A stretch of 36,952 nt of DNA from the NCBI GenBank assembly GCA_027624735.1, contig JAQBTY010000004.1, forward strand, positions 1 through 36,952. Direction: 5' to 3'. This stretch comes from Pseudomonadota bacterium (GTDB lineage Bacteria > Pseudomonadota > Alphaproteobacteria > MPNO01 > UBA2964). Positions within the stretch are counted from its first letter, which is position 1. Every line of letters begins with the position of its first letter. The notes under the pieces were generated by a model that had not been told where the DNA came from, searched no databases, and saw nothing but the letters and a program-made list of their open reading frames with translations. Below, in pieces: positions 1 through 8,714 of this stretch. A program made the position numbers and the translations under genes.

Positions 1-72
1 GGATGCCAAGTTAGCGAAAAACACCACCCGCAGATCCTTCCGGAACACCCAGGGTGAGCAATTACGAAAGAT

Positions 73-498
73 ATGAACATGGCGCCCAATCCCGTCAAAG
101 ACGACCTGTTTACGTGGACAACGCAAATTGTCGCGTCTCATTTGCGGCATAATTCCGTTGCTTTATCGGATTTGCCTGCAGCCATTAAGGATATTTATCG
201 GTCACTTGAAGCCGTTTCGGGCAGCCAGACGACGCAACCGGAGGGCCGTCCCGCCGTCTCCATCCGGCGCTCTGTGATGCCCGATTATATTGTGTGCCTC
301 GAGGACGGAAAAAAACTCAAAATGCTCAAACGTCATTTGCGCACCGCGTACAACATGACTCCGGAAGAATATCGCCAAAAATGGGGTCTGCCGGCGGACT
401 ATCCAATGGTTTCGCCGAATTATGCGCTCCAACGCAGTGCCCTCGCGAAGAAAATTGGTCTCGGCAACAGCCGGGGTCCGCGTAACAGCGGCGCATAA
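73..498 (+). CDS. mucR: MucR/Ros family zinc-finger transcriptional regulator
   Basis: YIVCLEDGKKLKMLKRHLRTAYNMTPEEYRQKWGLPADYPMVSPNYA is the canonical MucR/Ros core. Confidence 0.93.
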   Translation: MNMAPNPVKDDLFTWTTQIVASHLRHNSVALSDLPAAIKDIYRSLEAVSGSQTTQPEGRPAVSIRRSVMPDYIVCLEDGKKLKMLKRHLRTAYNMTPEEYRQKWGLPADYPMVSPNYALQRSALAKKIGLGNSRGPRNSGA

Positions 499-528
499 AA
501 ATTATTCAGCGTGGCATTTTCTCCAGGA

Positions 529-577
529 TATGTTTCGACCAAATTCTATCAAATTGACTGAAATTGGTCGGAACATA
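529..577. promoter_or_regulatory. Near-perfect inverted repeat (17-nt arms, 15/17 matching) upstream of the Fur-family gene
   Basis: TATGTTTCGACCAAATT (529-545) / AAATTGGTCGGAACATA (561-577), 15-nt spacer. Confidence 0.65.
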
Positions 578-604
578 CTCTATTTTTCGTTATAGTGTTG
601 TCCC

Positions 605-1096
605 ATGGTAAAAGTGACCCTGGATAAGGAGGCGGCGCGCGCGGTTTCGCGTATCGAAAATGCATGTCTCGATAAAGGGATGAAAATGACGGATCAACGC
701 CGCATTATTGCGCGTGTTTTGTCTGAATCCACGGATCATCCCGATGTCGAAGAGGTTTATGGCCGCGCGTCGAATATTGATCCGCATATCAGCATCGCGA
801 CGGTTTACCGGACGTTGCGGTTATTTGATATCGCCAATATTATCGATCGCCACGATTTCGGCGATGGGCGTTCGCGATATGAGGTTGCGGACGAAGTCGG
901 CCATCACCATCATTTGATAGACATGAAAAACGGCCATGTTCTTGAGTTCGAGAATGCAGAGCTTGAAAACATTAAGAAACGCATTGCCCATGAACTCGGG
1001 TATGAACTTGTCGGCGATCGCCTTGAGCTTTACGGGGTGCCGATCGGCGCAAGTGGAGACGACAGCGACCCGGAAAAGAAAAGTCGGACTCCGTAA
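605..1096 (+). CDS. fur: Fur family metalloregulator (Fur/Mur type)
   Basis: RRIIARVL..HPDVEEVYGRA..ISIATVYRTLRLF, GHHHHLIDMKNGHVLEFE, ELGYELVGDRLELYG. Confidence 0.9.
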   Translation: MVKVTLDKEAARAVSRIENACLDKGMKMTDQRRIIARVLSESTDHPDVEEVYGRASNIDPHISIATVYRTLRLFDIANIIDRHDFGDGRSRYEVADEVGHHHHLIDMKNGHVLEFENAELENIKKRIAHELGYELVGDRLELYGVPIGASGDDSDPEKKSRTP

Positions 1097-1379
1097 TATT
1101 ATTGTCCCGCGCCGGAGGCAATTTGTCCACGCGCCCTTCCAGAGCGTTACGTGAAAATGGGCTGGCTCCCGAAAGATCAAATTGACGTCCAAAGAGCGCT
1201 CGCGGAACTGCTGCCCTTGATAAAGGGTTATTTGCGGTTAGGCGGGTGTCGGCGATGGCGCGGTTAGTGATGATCAGTTCAATACAACGGATGTTTGTGT
1301 CATGGTAAAAACGGATTCGGCATCAAAGAAATATTTCAAACATTATGAAAGATCAGCGCAACGGCCGGCAGCGGGTTGA
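1097..1379 (+). pseudogene. olsB: C-terminal remnant of an OlsB-like ornithine N-acyltransferase (truncated and frameshifted)
   Basis: Manual translation: YYCPAPEAICPRALPERYVKMGWLPKDQIDVQRALAELLPLIKGYLRLGG, then after a frame change near 1239-1243, GDGAVSDDQFNTTDVCVMVKTDSASKKYFKHYERSAQRPAAG*; resembles the OlsB C-terminus (LPPLIKGYLRLGxFVGDGAVxDxQFxTTDV). Confidence 0.8.
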
Positions 1380-2202
1380 AACGCTTTCGTCGTCCTGGCG
1401 GGCGGTTGGCCGTATTCTATTGGCCGCGCCTTACACTGTGATGTTGTTGCCCCTGCAAACGGCTGTTCTGGCGCTGGATATCCAATTTGCCCGCTGGTTG
1501 CCTAAATTTTTCCATCGCCAATGGTGCCGGATTTTCGGCATTCATATCCGCGCGCATGGGAAAATTTCACCCGATCGGCCGACATTGTTCGTTGCCAACC
1601 ATGTCTCCTATTTGGACATCATTGTCCTCAGCTCGATTTTAGACGCGTCATTTATCGCCAAGTCTGAAGTTGCTGGTTGGCCGATACTGGGTCTTTTGGC
1701 CCGGTTCCAACGCACGCTTTTCGTAGAAAGGCGGCGCCCGCGGGCGGCTGTCCAACGAGATGATATCTCCGAAAGGCTTCGCGCCGGCGACAGTCTCATT
1801 CTGTTTCCCGAGGGGGCCAGTAACGATGGCCAACGGGTTCAGCCTTTCAAAAGCGCGCTGTTTTCTGTCGCGGAGAGGCATGAGGGCGATAAGCCCCTTA
1901 CCATACAGCCGATATCACTGGCCTATACGCGTCTTGACGGGATTCCTCTAAACCGGGCGTTCAGACCCCAATATGCCTGGTTTGGAGACATGACGCTGAT
2001 GCCGCATCTGTTCGAAATGCTGGGGATCGGAACGGTAACGGTTGAAGTGATATTGCATGACCTGGTACTGAGCGATGGGTTCGAAACGCGGAAGTCGCTG
2101 GCGCAATTCTGTCATGGCGTCGTAGTACGCGGGGTCGATACCGCCCTTAGCGGCCGCCGGCCGTCCGCCGTGCTGTCTGGCACCGTATCCGCGAATTCTT
2201 GA
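1345..2202 (+). CDS. 1-acyl-sn-glycerol-3-phosphate / lyso-ornithine lipid acyltransferase (PlsC domain)
   Basis: NHVSYLDI (HX4D-type) and FPEGASNDG motifs; position directly after the olsB remnant suggests olsA. Confidence 0.85.
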   Translation: MKDQRNGRQRVETLSSSWRAVGRILLAAPYTVMLLPLQTAVLALDIQFARWLPKFFHRQWCRIFGIHIRAHGKISPDRPTLFVANHVSYLDIIVLSSILDASFIAKSEVAGWPILGLLARFQRTLFVERRRPRAAVQRDDISERLRAGDSLILFPEGASNDGQRVQPFKSALFSVAERHEGDKPLTIQPISLAYTRLDGIPLNRAFRPQYAWFGDMTLMPHLFEMLGIGTVTVEVILHDLVLSDGFETRKSLAQFCHGVVVRGVDTALSGRRPSAVLSGTVSANS

Positions 2203-2322
2203 CTATTGGCGGGGCGGTGATAGTGTCGAATTGGGTTCCGCAAGACGCGGCTGCGGTGCCTGCGATACGTGTCCCAATAGTTTGTTCAGGTATCTTGCCG
2301 CAGGAGGTTTTGGATTCCGCCC

Positions 2323-3752
2323 TTGGCGAAAAAAGTTTTTATCAAAAGCTACGGTTGCCAAATGAACGTCTATGATTCCGCCCGAATGGCGGATGTTCTG
2401 GCGCCCGTGGGATATGAGACGACCGAAGATCCCGACGCGGCCGACCTTGTTATCCTCAATACCATATTCGCGAAAAAGCAGCTGAGAAAGTTTATTCGGA
2501 GTTGGGGCGGATTCGCGCTAAAACCGAGGAATTGATCGCTCTAAATCGTCCGGCCCCCATGGTCGCGGTCGCCGGCTGCGTCGCGCAGGCCGAGGGCGAG
2601 GAAATATTGCGCCGGGCGCCGAATGTTGATTTCGTCGTCGGGCCGCAATCCTACCATAACTTGCCTGATTTGGTGGCGCGCGCCGCGGTCCGTTCCGATT
2701 CCTCAAGCCGCAGGCGTTCGCCTGGCTTCGTTGAAACGGATTTTCCGGCCGAGTCGAAATTCGATCATTTGCCGGCCCCGGCTGCCCAGGGGCCAAGCGC
2801 CTTTCTGACTGTACAGGAGGGGTGTGACAAATTCTGCGCCTTCTGTGTCGTTCCCTATACCCGTGGCGCGGAATATTCGCGCTCCGTTGATGAAGTGTTG
2901 CAAGAAGCGCGTCTTTTGGTCGAAGGGGGCGCTTGGGAAATCACACTTCTGGGACAAAACGTTAATGCCTATCATGGGATCCGGAATGGGCCGGAAAGCG
3001 GCGAGGCGGAAGGCGGTCTCGCGGGCTTGATACGGTTGCTGGCCGCCATCGATGGGTTGAAGCGGATCCGCTATATGACCTCTCATCCCAGGGATATGAG
3101 CGCCGCGTTAATTCGCGCCCATGCAGAACTGCCTGCTTTGATGCCGTTTCTTCATTTACCGGTTCAATCCGGGTCAGATCGGATCTTGTCCCGCATGAAC
3201 CGTCGGCACAATGCGGCTGAGTATCTGGCCGTAATCAGGGATCTGCGCAGCGCTAACCCAGGCATCGCCCTGTCTTCCGATTTTATCGTCGGACACCCCG
3301 GCGAAACCGAGGAAGCCTTCGAACAAACTCTTGCCCTGATTCGGGAAGTTGGATATGCGCAGGCCTATTCCTTCAAATATAGCCCTCGCCCTGGTACGCC
3401 AGCGGCCGATGCGGACGATCAGGTGCCAGAATCGGAGAAATCGGAGCGGCTGGAGCGATTGCAGAGCCTGCTGAATGAACAGCAATTGGCATTTAACCAG
3501 CGATCGGTAGGGACGGTTCTGCCGGTGCTGTTTGACCGGAAGGGCAAGCATCCGCATCAGATCGCCGGGCGCAGTCCCCATATGCAGGCTGTGCACCTTG
3601 ATTGTGCCGATGCGGCCGAAGCGGCTTCATTGTTTGGTACCATTTCTGATGTAAAAGTCATTTCAGCTCATGCGAATTCATTAAAAGCCCGTCTGGTTGC
3701 TGCTGAACCAATGTTGAGCGCACCGACCTTCAGGGAGCCCGCAAACGCTTGA
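2323..3752 (+). pseudogene. miaB: tRNA-2-methylthio-N6-dimethylallyladenosine synthase MiaB, interrupted by a frameshift
   Basis: Frame 1 (2323-2535) gives [32 protein letters not shown]; frame 3 from 2463 gives [43 protein letters not shown]; the Cys codon of NTCHIR is absent. Confidence 0.92.
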
Positions 3753-4774
3753 AGTCTGGTCTCGTCGTCGGTCCTAAAAATCCATCACGCGCGCCGCTCG
3801 TGATAAACTTTGCGGATAATCGTCTGCTGCCTCTTCTATTTGGCGAATATGATCGCAACCTTGCCCGTATCGAGCAAAGTTTCGGGGTGCGTCTGTCCTC
3901 ACGCGGCAATAAGGTTTCGGTTTCCGGGTCCACGGAAGCGGCTGCCTTTGCCGAAGCCGCCCTTAACGCGCTATATCGCCGGTTGGAACGCGGTCTTCCG
4001 GTTGATGCTGCGGAAGTAGACGCCGCCGTTCGCCTGGCGAGCGCGGAGGCCACGAAAGTAATGACCGAGGGGCCCGGCGATACGCTCGAAATTCGGACGC
4101 CAAAGCGCCACGTTACACCTCGTTCGGTGGGCCAGGCAGAATACATGCGGGCGCTCGCGGAAGGTCAGCTGGTGTTCGGCCTCGGGCCCGCCGGAACGGG
4201 CAAAACCTACCTTGCCGTTGCGATGGCGGCGCATATGCTGATTTCGGGGCGGGTCGACCGGATTATTTTATCGCGTCCTGCTGTCGAGGCCGGAGAACGC
4301 TTGGGATTTTTGCCCGGCGACTTGCGTGAGAAAATAGACCCTTACCTGGCCCCGCTTTACGATGCGCTGCACGATATGCTGCCCGCCGATCAGGTTATCA
4401 ACCGCCTCAATTCCGGGGAAATCGAGGTGGCCCCGTTAGCCTTCATGCGCGGCCGGACCTTGTCTCACGCCTATGTCATTCTTGATGAAGCGCAGAACGC
4501 AACGCGGGTTCAGATGAAGATGTTTCTGACGCGACTGGGCGAAGGGTCGCATATGGCCATTACCGGTGATCCAAGCCAGGTGGATTTGCCTTCAGGTACG
4601 ATCCCGGGATTATCACATGCTGTGCAGACATTGGAACATATCGATGACGTGCGTGTCGTGCGGTTTACCGATGTGGATGTCGTGCGCCACTCGCTTGTCA
4701 GAAAAATTGTTGAGGCTTACGACAAAGACGATCAACGACAGAAGTTACGAACGAAAGACCATATCCAGGGATGA
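3749..4774 (+). CDS. PhoH family protein (PhoH-like ATPase, YbeZ type)
   Basis: GLGPAGTGKTYLAVAMA Walker A, AYVILDEAQNAT Walker B; TTG start overlapping the miaB stop. Confidence 0.93.
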   Translation: MKSGLVVGPKNPSRAPLVINFADNRLLPLLFGEYDRNLARIEQSFGVRLSSRGNKVSVSGSTEAAAFAEAALNALYRRLERGLPVDAAEVDAAVRLASAEATKVMTEGPGDTLEIRTPKRHVTPRSVGQAEYMRALAEGQLVFGLGPAGTGKTYLAVAMAAHMLISGRVDRIILSRPAVEAGERLGFLPGDLREKIDPYLAPLYDALHDMLPADQVINRLNSGEIEVAPLAFMRGRTLSHAYVILDEAQNATRVQMKMFLTRLGEGSHMAITGDPSQVDLPSGTIPGLSHAVQTLEHIDDVRVVRFTDVDVVRHSLVRKIVEAYDKDDQRQKLRTKDHIQG

Positions 4775-5301
4775 ATTCGGCCGCCGCATTACTTGCTATT
4801 CAGGTGAAACCAGATATTTCCATCGATGTAAGGGGCGCTTTCTGGCACGGCGTAAATTTCGACGTGAAACGGCTATGCCGTGCGGCCGCCGCCGAGGCAA
4901 TGGCCTCGGTGCCCGAGACGCCGGGTGAGGTGGAAATCAGCGTGGTTCTGGCCGATGACGCCTTTGTAAGAGAGCTGAACAAGACCTGGCGCAATATCGA
5001 TGCGCCAACGAATGTTCTTGCGTTTCCCTGCGCAGACAGTGAAGAGAGTGCAGGCGTCGGCGCCGAACGGCTTCTTGGTGACGTGATCGTTGCCTTTCAA
5101 ACCACTGAACGTGAAGCAAGGGAGCTTAATCTGCCATTTGAGCACCATTTCACCCATCTGATGGTACACGGTGTTTTGCATTTGCTAGGCTACGACCACA
5201 TGGACGACGACGAAGCCGCCATCATGGAAAAGTTGGAAGTTGAGGCTCTAGCCAGGCTGGGCATAGGAAATCCCTATGGGGAAGACGCCCCCGATGGCTA
5301 A
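4771..5301 (+). CDS. ybeY: rRNA maturation endoribonuclease YbeY
   Basis: THLMVHGVLHLLGYDH zinc-binding motif; NVLAFP; ATGA overlap with phoH-like gene. Confidence 0.95.
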   Translation: MNSAAALLAIQVKPDISIDVRGAFWHGVNFDVKRLCRAAAAEAMASVPETPGEVEISVVLADDAFVRELNKTWRNIDAPTNVLAFPCADSEESAGVGAERLLGDVIVAFQTTEREARELNLPFEHHFTHLMVHGVLHLLGYDHMDDDEAAIMEKLEVEALARLGIGNPYGEDAPDG

Positions 5302-5313
5302 ATACTTCGTGCC

Positions 5314-6231
5314 ATGAAAGACGCAACAGATAACCATGCCGCCCCTCAGTCCAGGGGCCATGCGGAGGGGGTGCCGATTTCCCGACCTTCGGGTGGATGG
5401 TGGCGTCGGCTGTTTCCCCACCCTAATGGCGCCGATCTTCGGGATGCTATCGGGGGTCTGATTGACAAGCAGGAGGAAGCCGGCGAAATGCCGGCGACCC
5501 GTGACGAACTGGTACTGTTAAGAAATATTCTCAATCTGCACGGCTTGACCGTACACGACGTGATGGTGCAACGCGCCGATATTGTATCTGTCGATATCGA
5601 TGTTTCGCTCCCTGATCTCGTGCGCCTGATGAGCGAACAGGCGCACTCCCGCATTCCCGTTTATCGGGGAACGCTGGACGATATCGAGGGCATGGTTCAC
5701 ATCAAGGACGTCCTGGCGTGCTCGAATCTGGAACATCCTCTTCAGCCGAAAGATATCATCCGTCGGGTTCTTTTCGTTGCGCCGTCAATGCCGATCCTGG
5801 AACTACTGCTTCAAATGCGCGTTACGCGGGTGCATATGGCATTGGTGGTGGATGAATTCGGCGGGATTGACGGGCTCGTAACCATTGAAGATCTCGTGGA
5901 AGAAATCGTCGGTGAAATCGAGGATGAGCATGACGAAGACGGCACGCCACTGATCGCCGAACGATCAGACGGCTCGTTCGACGCCGATTCCCGCGTCCCA
6001 TTGGAAGAATTTGAGGAACGCGTTGGTCAAGTACTGACTGATGAGGAGCGTACCGAAGATATCGATACACTGGGCGGGCTGATCTTTTTCCTAGCTGGAC
6101 GGGTGCCGGTGCGGGGAGAAGTAATTCGCCATGAATCCGGTGTTGAGTTTGAAATACTCGATGCGGATCCCCGCCGCATTCGCCGCATGCGGGTGAGCCG
6201 CAAGCCGCATTCGGGCGATGCAGCGGGATGA
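5314..6231 (+). CDS. corC: Hemolysin-like CBS-domain protein (CorC/YbeX type)
   Basis: VHDVMVQRADIVSVD, HSRIPVYRGTLDDIEGMVHIKDVL, VDEFGGIDGLVTIEDLVEEIVGEIEDEHDE. Confidence 0.92.
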   Translation: MKDATDNHAAPQSRGHAEGVPISRPSGGWWRRLFPHPNGADLRDAIGGLIDKQEEAGEMPATRDELVLLRNILNLHGLTVHDVMVQRADIVSVDIDVSLPDLVRLMSEQAHSRIPVYRGTLDDIEGMVHIKDVLACSNLEHPLQPKDIIRRVLFVAPSMPILELLLQMRVTRVHMALVVDEFGGIDGLVTIEDLVEEIVGEIEDEHDEDGTPLIAERSDGSFDADSRVPLEEFEERVGQVLTDEERTEDIDTLGGLIFFLAGRVPVRGEVIRHESGVEFEILDADPRRIRRMRVSRKPHSGDAAG

Positions 6232-7811
6232 TCGCATCTGGTGCTGACGCTCTGGCCAGTTGGTCTAAGCTTGCAAAAAAGGTTGGTTCACTAGCAGGGT
6301 GGCGGCGCGCCGGCGCGGCGTTCCTGGCGGGTGGTCTAGCCGCGGCGGCCTTGCCTCCCGTGTACATTTTGCCGGCACTGCTGATCAGTTTCCCAATTTT
6401 TTTGTGGCTGATCCAGGCGAGCGCGTCCTGGAAGCAGGCGTTTGGTGATGGCTGGTGGTTCGGCTTCGGTCATTTTATTGCGGGTCTTTACTGGATTGGG
6501 TTTTCCCTGCTGGTCGATGCGGCTCGGTTCGCTTGGCTCTATCCCTTCGCCGTGCTGTGCATCCCGGCGGTTCTCGCCCTATACACCGGTCTCGTTGCCG
6601 TGCTGGTGCGGCTCGCCTCCGCCGGAGTCGCGCGTGTCGTCGCCTTGGCCGCCGTCTGGACATTGATTGAAGGTGCGCGCGGCCTGCTTTTCACCGGGTT
6701 CCCGTGGAATTCAATTGGCCTCGTCTGGACCGTGTCGGATGCCACGATGCAGTTCGCCGCAATGGGAGGCATGTATGGGCTTAGCTTTCTGACCGTCCTC
6801 GTCGCGGCGTCGCCTGGTGTCCTGGTGAATGACCGTGGCGGCAGCCGCATGATGCTGCCGGCCTTGTCGCTGATTTTCGTTGGCCTTTTGTGGGCAGGCG
6901 GTGCTGTCAGGCTGGCCTATGCTGAAACCGGGGTCGTTCCGGGAGTCTTCCTGAGAATTGTCCAGCCTAATATTGCGCAAGCGCTGAAATGGCACCCGGA
7001 TTATCGCGATAAGCATTTGGCGACGTTTCTGCGGCTGTCATCCGCGCCCGCGGAGCGCGCCGTTACGCATATAATCTGGCCGGAAACAGCGGTGCCATTT
7101 ATCGTCGCGTCAGATACCGCCCGTCGCCGTGTCATGGCGTCAATCATCAGGAATGACGGTCTTCTCCTGACAGGGGCGGTCCGGACCACGCCCCGCGGCA
7201 CCCAATCATTTCGGATCTGGAATTCTTTTCATGCCATCAACAACAAAGCTGAAATCGTGGCCACTTACGACAAGTTTCACCTGGTGCCTTTTGGAGAGTA
7301 CGTGCCCTTCCGCCGCTGGTTGGGCATCACCAAGCTGACGGCAGGACGAACTGATTTTTCAGCCGGGCCGGGGCCCAAAACACTGAAGCTTTCCGGTCTG
7401 CCGCCCTTTAGCCCGCTTATCTGCTATGAAGTGGTTTTTCCGGATCGTATTACGGAGTCCAATTCATCGGCGCGCTGGCTTCTCAACGTCACAAACGATG
7501 CATGGTTCGGGGCAAGTTCAGGCCCGTATCAGCATTTTGCCATGGCGCGGCTGCGCTCCGTCGAACAGGGATTGCCTCTCGTCCGCGCGGCGAATACCGG
7601 AATTTCCGGAACGACTGATGCTTATGGCCGGATCATCGGGCGCATCGGACTCAATGAACAGGGCGTCGTCGATACCGGTTTGCCATTGGGCCTTGTCGGC
7701 CCAACACTCTTTTCACGCTTCGGCAGCTGGCCCATTTTTCTTTTTGCGGCGCTATCGTTTCTTTTGATAATTCGCCGACGCTGTACACAACAAATAAATA
7801 TTTGTCTGTGA
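6228..7811 (+). CDS. lnt: Apolipoprotein N-acyltransferase
   Basis: N-terminal transmembrane segments; nitrilase-like WPETAVPF, YDKFHLVPFGEYVPFR, CYEVVFPD, NVTNDAWFG. Confidence 0.95.
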   Translation: MIASGADALASWSKLAKKVGSLAGWRRAGAAFLAGGLAAAALPPVYILPALLISFPIFLWLIQASASWKQAFGDGWWFGFGHFIAGLYWIGFSLLVDAARFAWLYPFAVLCIPAVLALYTGLVAVLVRLASAGVARVVALAAVWTLIEGARGLLFTGFPWNSIGLVWTVSDATMQFAAMGGMYGLSFLTVLVAASPGVLVNDRGGSRMMLPALSLIFVGLLWAGGAVRLAYAETGVVPGVFLRIVQPNIAQALKWHPDYRDKHLATFLRLSSAPAERAVTHIIWPETAVPFIVASDTARRRVMASIIRNDGLLLTGAVRTTPRGTQSFRIWNSFHAINNKAEIVATYDKFHLVPFGEYVPFRRWLGITKLTAGRTDFSAGPGPKTLKLSGLPPFSPLICYEVVFPDRITESNSSARWLLNVTNDAWFGASSGPYQHFAMARLRSVEQGLPLVRAANTGISGTTDAYGRIIGRIGLNEQGVVDTGLPLGLVGPTLFSRFGSWPIFLFAALSFLLIIRRRCTQQINICL

Positions 7812-7977
7812 GGAAAATCACACTTATACTACATATAGGCGTGCATTCGGCTGCATTTTTGAGTCACGCTGGTTGAACAGGGGGGGTCCCCCGACAAATA
7901 TGAGTTGATATTTGGATCGGAATATCAGCATTTGGCAGCACAAAGAAGATGGCAATAAAATTATCCGAAAAAAAGGA

Positions 7978-8493
7978 ATGATTATGGCGGAAGTAGCGGA
8001 AGTAGCGGAAGTACAGGTGACGCCAGCGCGGCGGGGCCGGCGTGGTCGCAGAGCGGGCCCCCATCCTGTTGATATTCACGTGGGCAGTCGGGTTCGCATG
8101 CGTCGAACCCTGCTTGGGATGAGCCAGGAAAAGCTGGGCGATGCGCTGGCCCTTACTTTTCAGCAGGTACAAAAGTACGAGCGCGGGGCAAACAGGGTCG
8201 GCGCGAGCCGATTATTTGAAATTAGTCAGATATTGGATGTGCCTGTTTCATTTTTCTTTGAAGAAATGTCACCTGAGACCGCGGCCCTCACCCCGCACTC
8301 CGTCGATACAACGGGTGTACCGGAATTGTCCGAGGCATATGAACGCGACCCGCTCGCAAAGCGCGAAACCCTTGAACTTGTTCGGGCCTATTATCGCATT
8401 GGCGATCCCCGGGTAAGAAAACGGATGTTTGAGCTGACGAAAGCCGTTGCCTCCAGTTCGGACGCTAATTCTGACGCTAATTCTGACGTATGA
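7978..8493 (+). CDS. XRE/Cro-CI family helix-turn-helix transcriptional regulator
   Basis: GSRVRMRRTLLGMSQEKLGDALALTFQQVQKYERGANRVGASRLFEISQILDVPVSFFFE. Confidence 0.92.
   Translation: MIMAEVAEVAEVQVTPARRGRRGRRAGPHPVDIHVGSRVRMRRTLLGMSQEKLGDALALTFQQVQKYERGANRVGASRLFEISQILDVPVSFFFEEMSPETAALTPHSVDTTGVPELSEAYERDPLAKRETLELVRAYYRIGDPRVRKRMFELTKAVASSSDANSDANSDV
7987..8013 (+). repeat. In-frame tandem repeat GCGGAAGTA x3 (AEV AEV AEV)
   Basis: gcggaagta at 7987-7995, 7996-8004 and 8005-8013. Confidence 0.97.
8461..8488 (+). repeat. In-frame 12-nt tandem repeat GACGCTAATTCT x2 plus GACG (DANS DANS D)
   Basis: gacgctaattct at 8461-8472 and 8473-8484, then gacg. Confidence 0.97.
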
Positions 8494-8558
8494 TCGCGGA
8501 CGGAATAGTCTTTTGGCGGCGATAACGCCACAACATCCTTGACTGTTCTTTGCAATTG

Positions 8559-8598
8559 CAAGAAAACCCGCTGGTGACGTCACGAGCGGGTTTTCTTG
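8559..8598 (+). terminator. Strong hairpin terminator between the XRE regulator and metK
   Basis: CAAGAAAACCCGCT / AGCGGGTTTTCTTG 14-bp perfect stem; interior GTGACGTCAC is itself palindromic. Confidence 0.8.
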
Positions 8599-8714
8599 TG
8601 TCGATCGGTTTCTTGTAGCGGCATTGTTGATGTATCGATAGTCGCGATTGACCGGGATGGCGCTGCGCGTGACGGCTTGGTGACTAAATTTACCAATTTC
8701 TGGAGGTCAGGCCA

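Noticed and set aside
2455-2510. Programmed ribosomal frameshift in miaB
   Set aside because: No slippery heptamer or stimulator is evident, and the conserved Cys codon is physically missing, which a frameshift would not restore.
8640-8714. SAM-II or SAM/SAH riboswitch upstream of metK
   Set aside because: Only a short ACGGCTT-like match; closing stem and pseudoknot partners could not be identified, so not called as a riboswitch.
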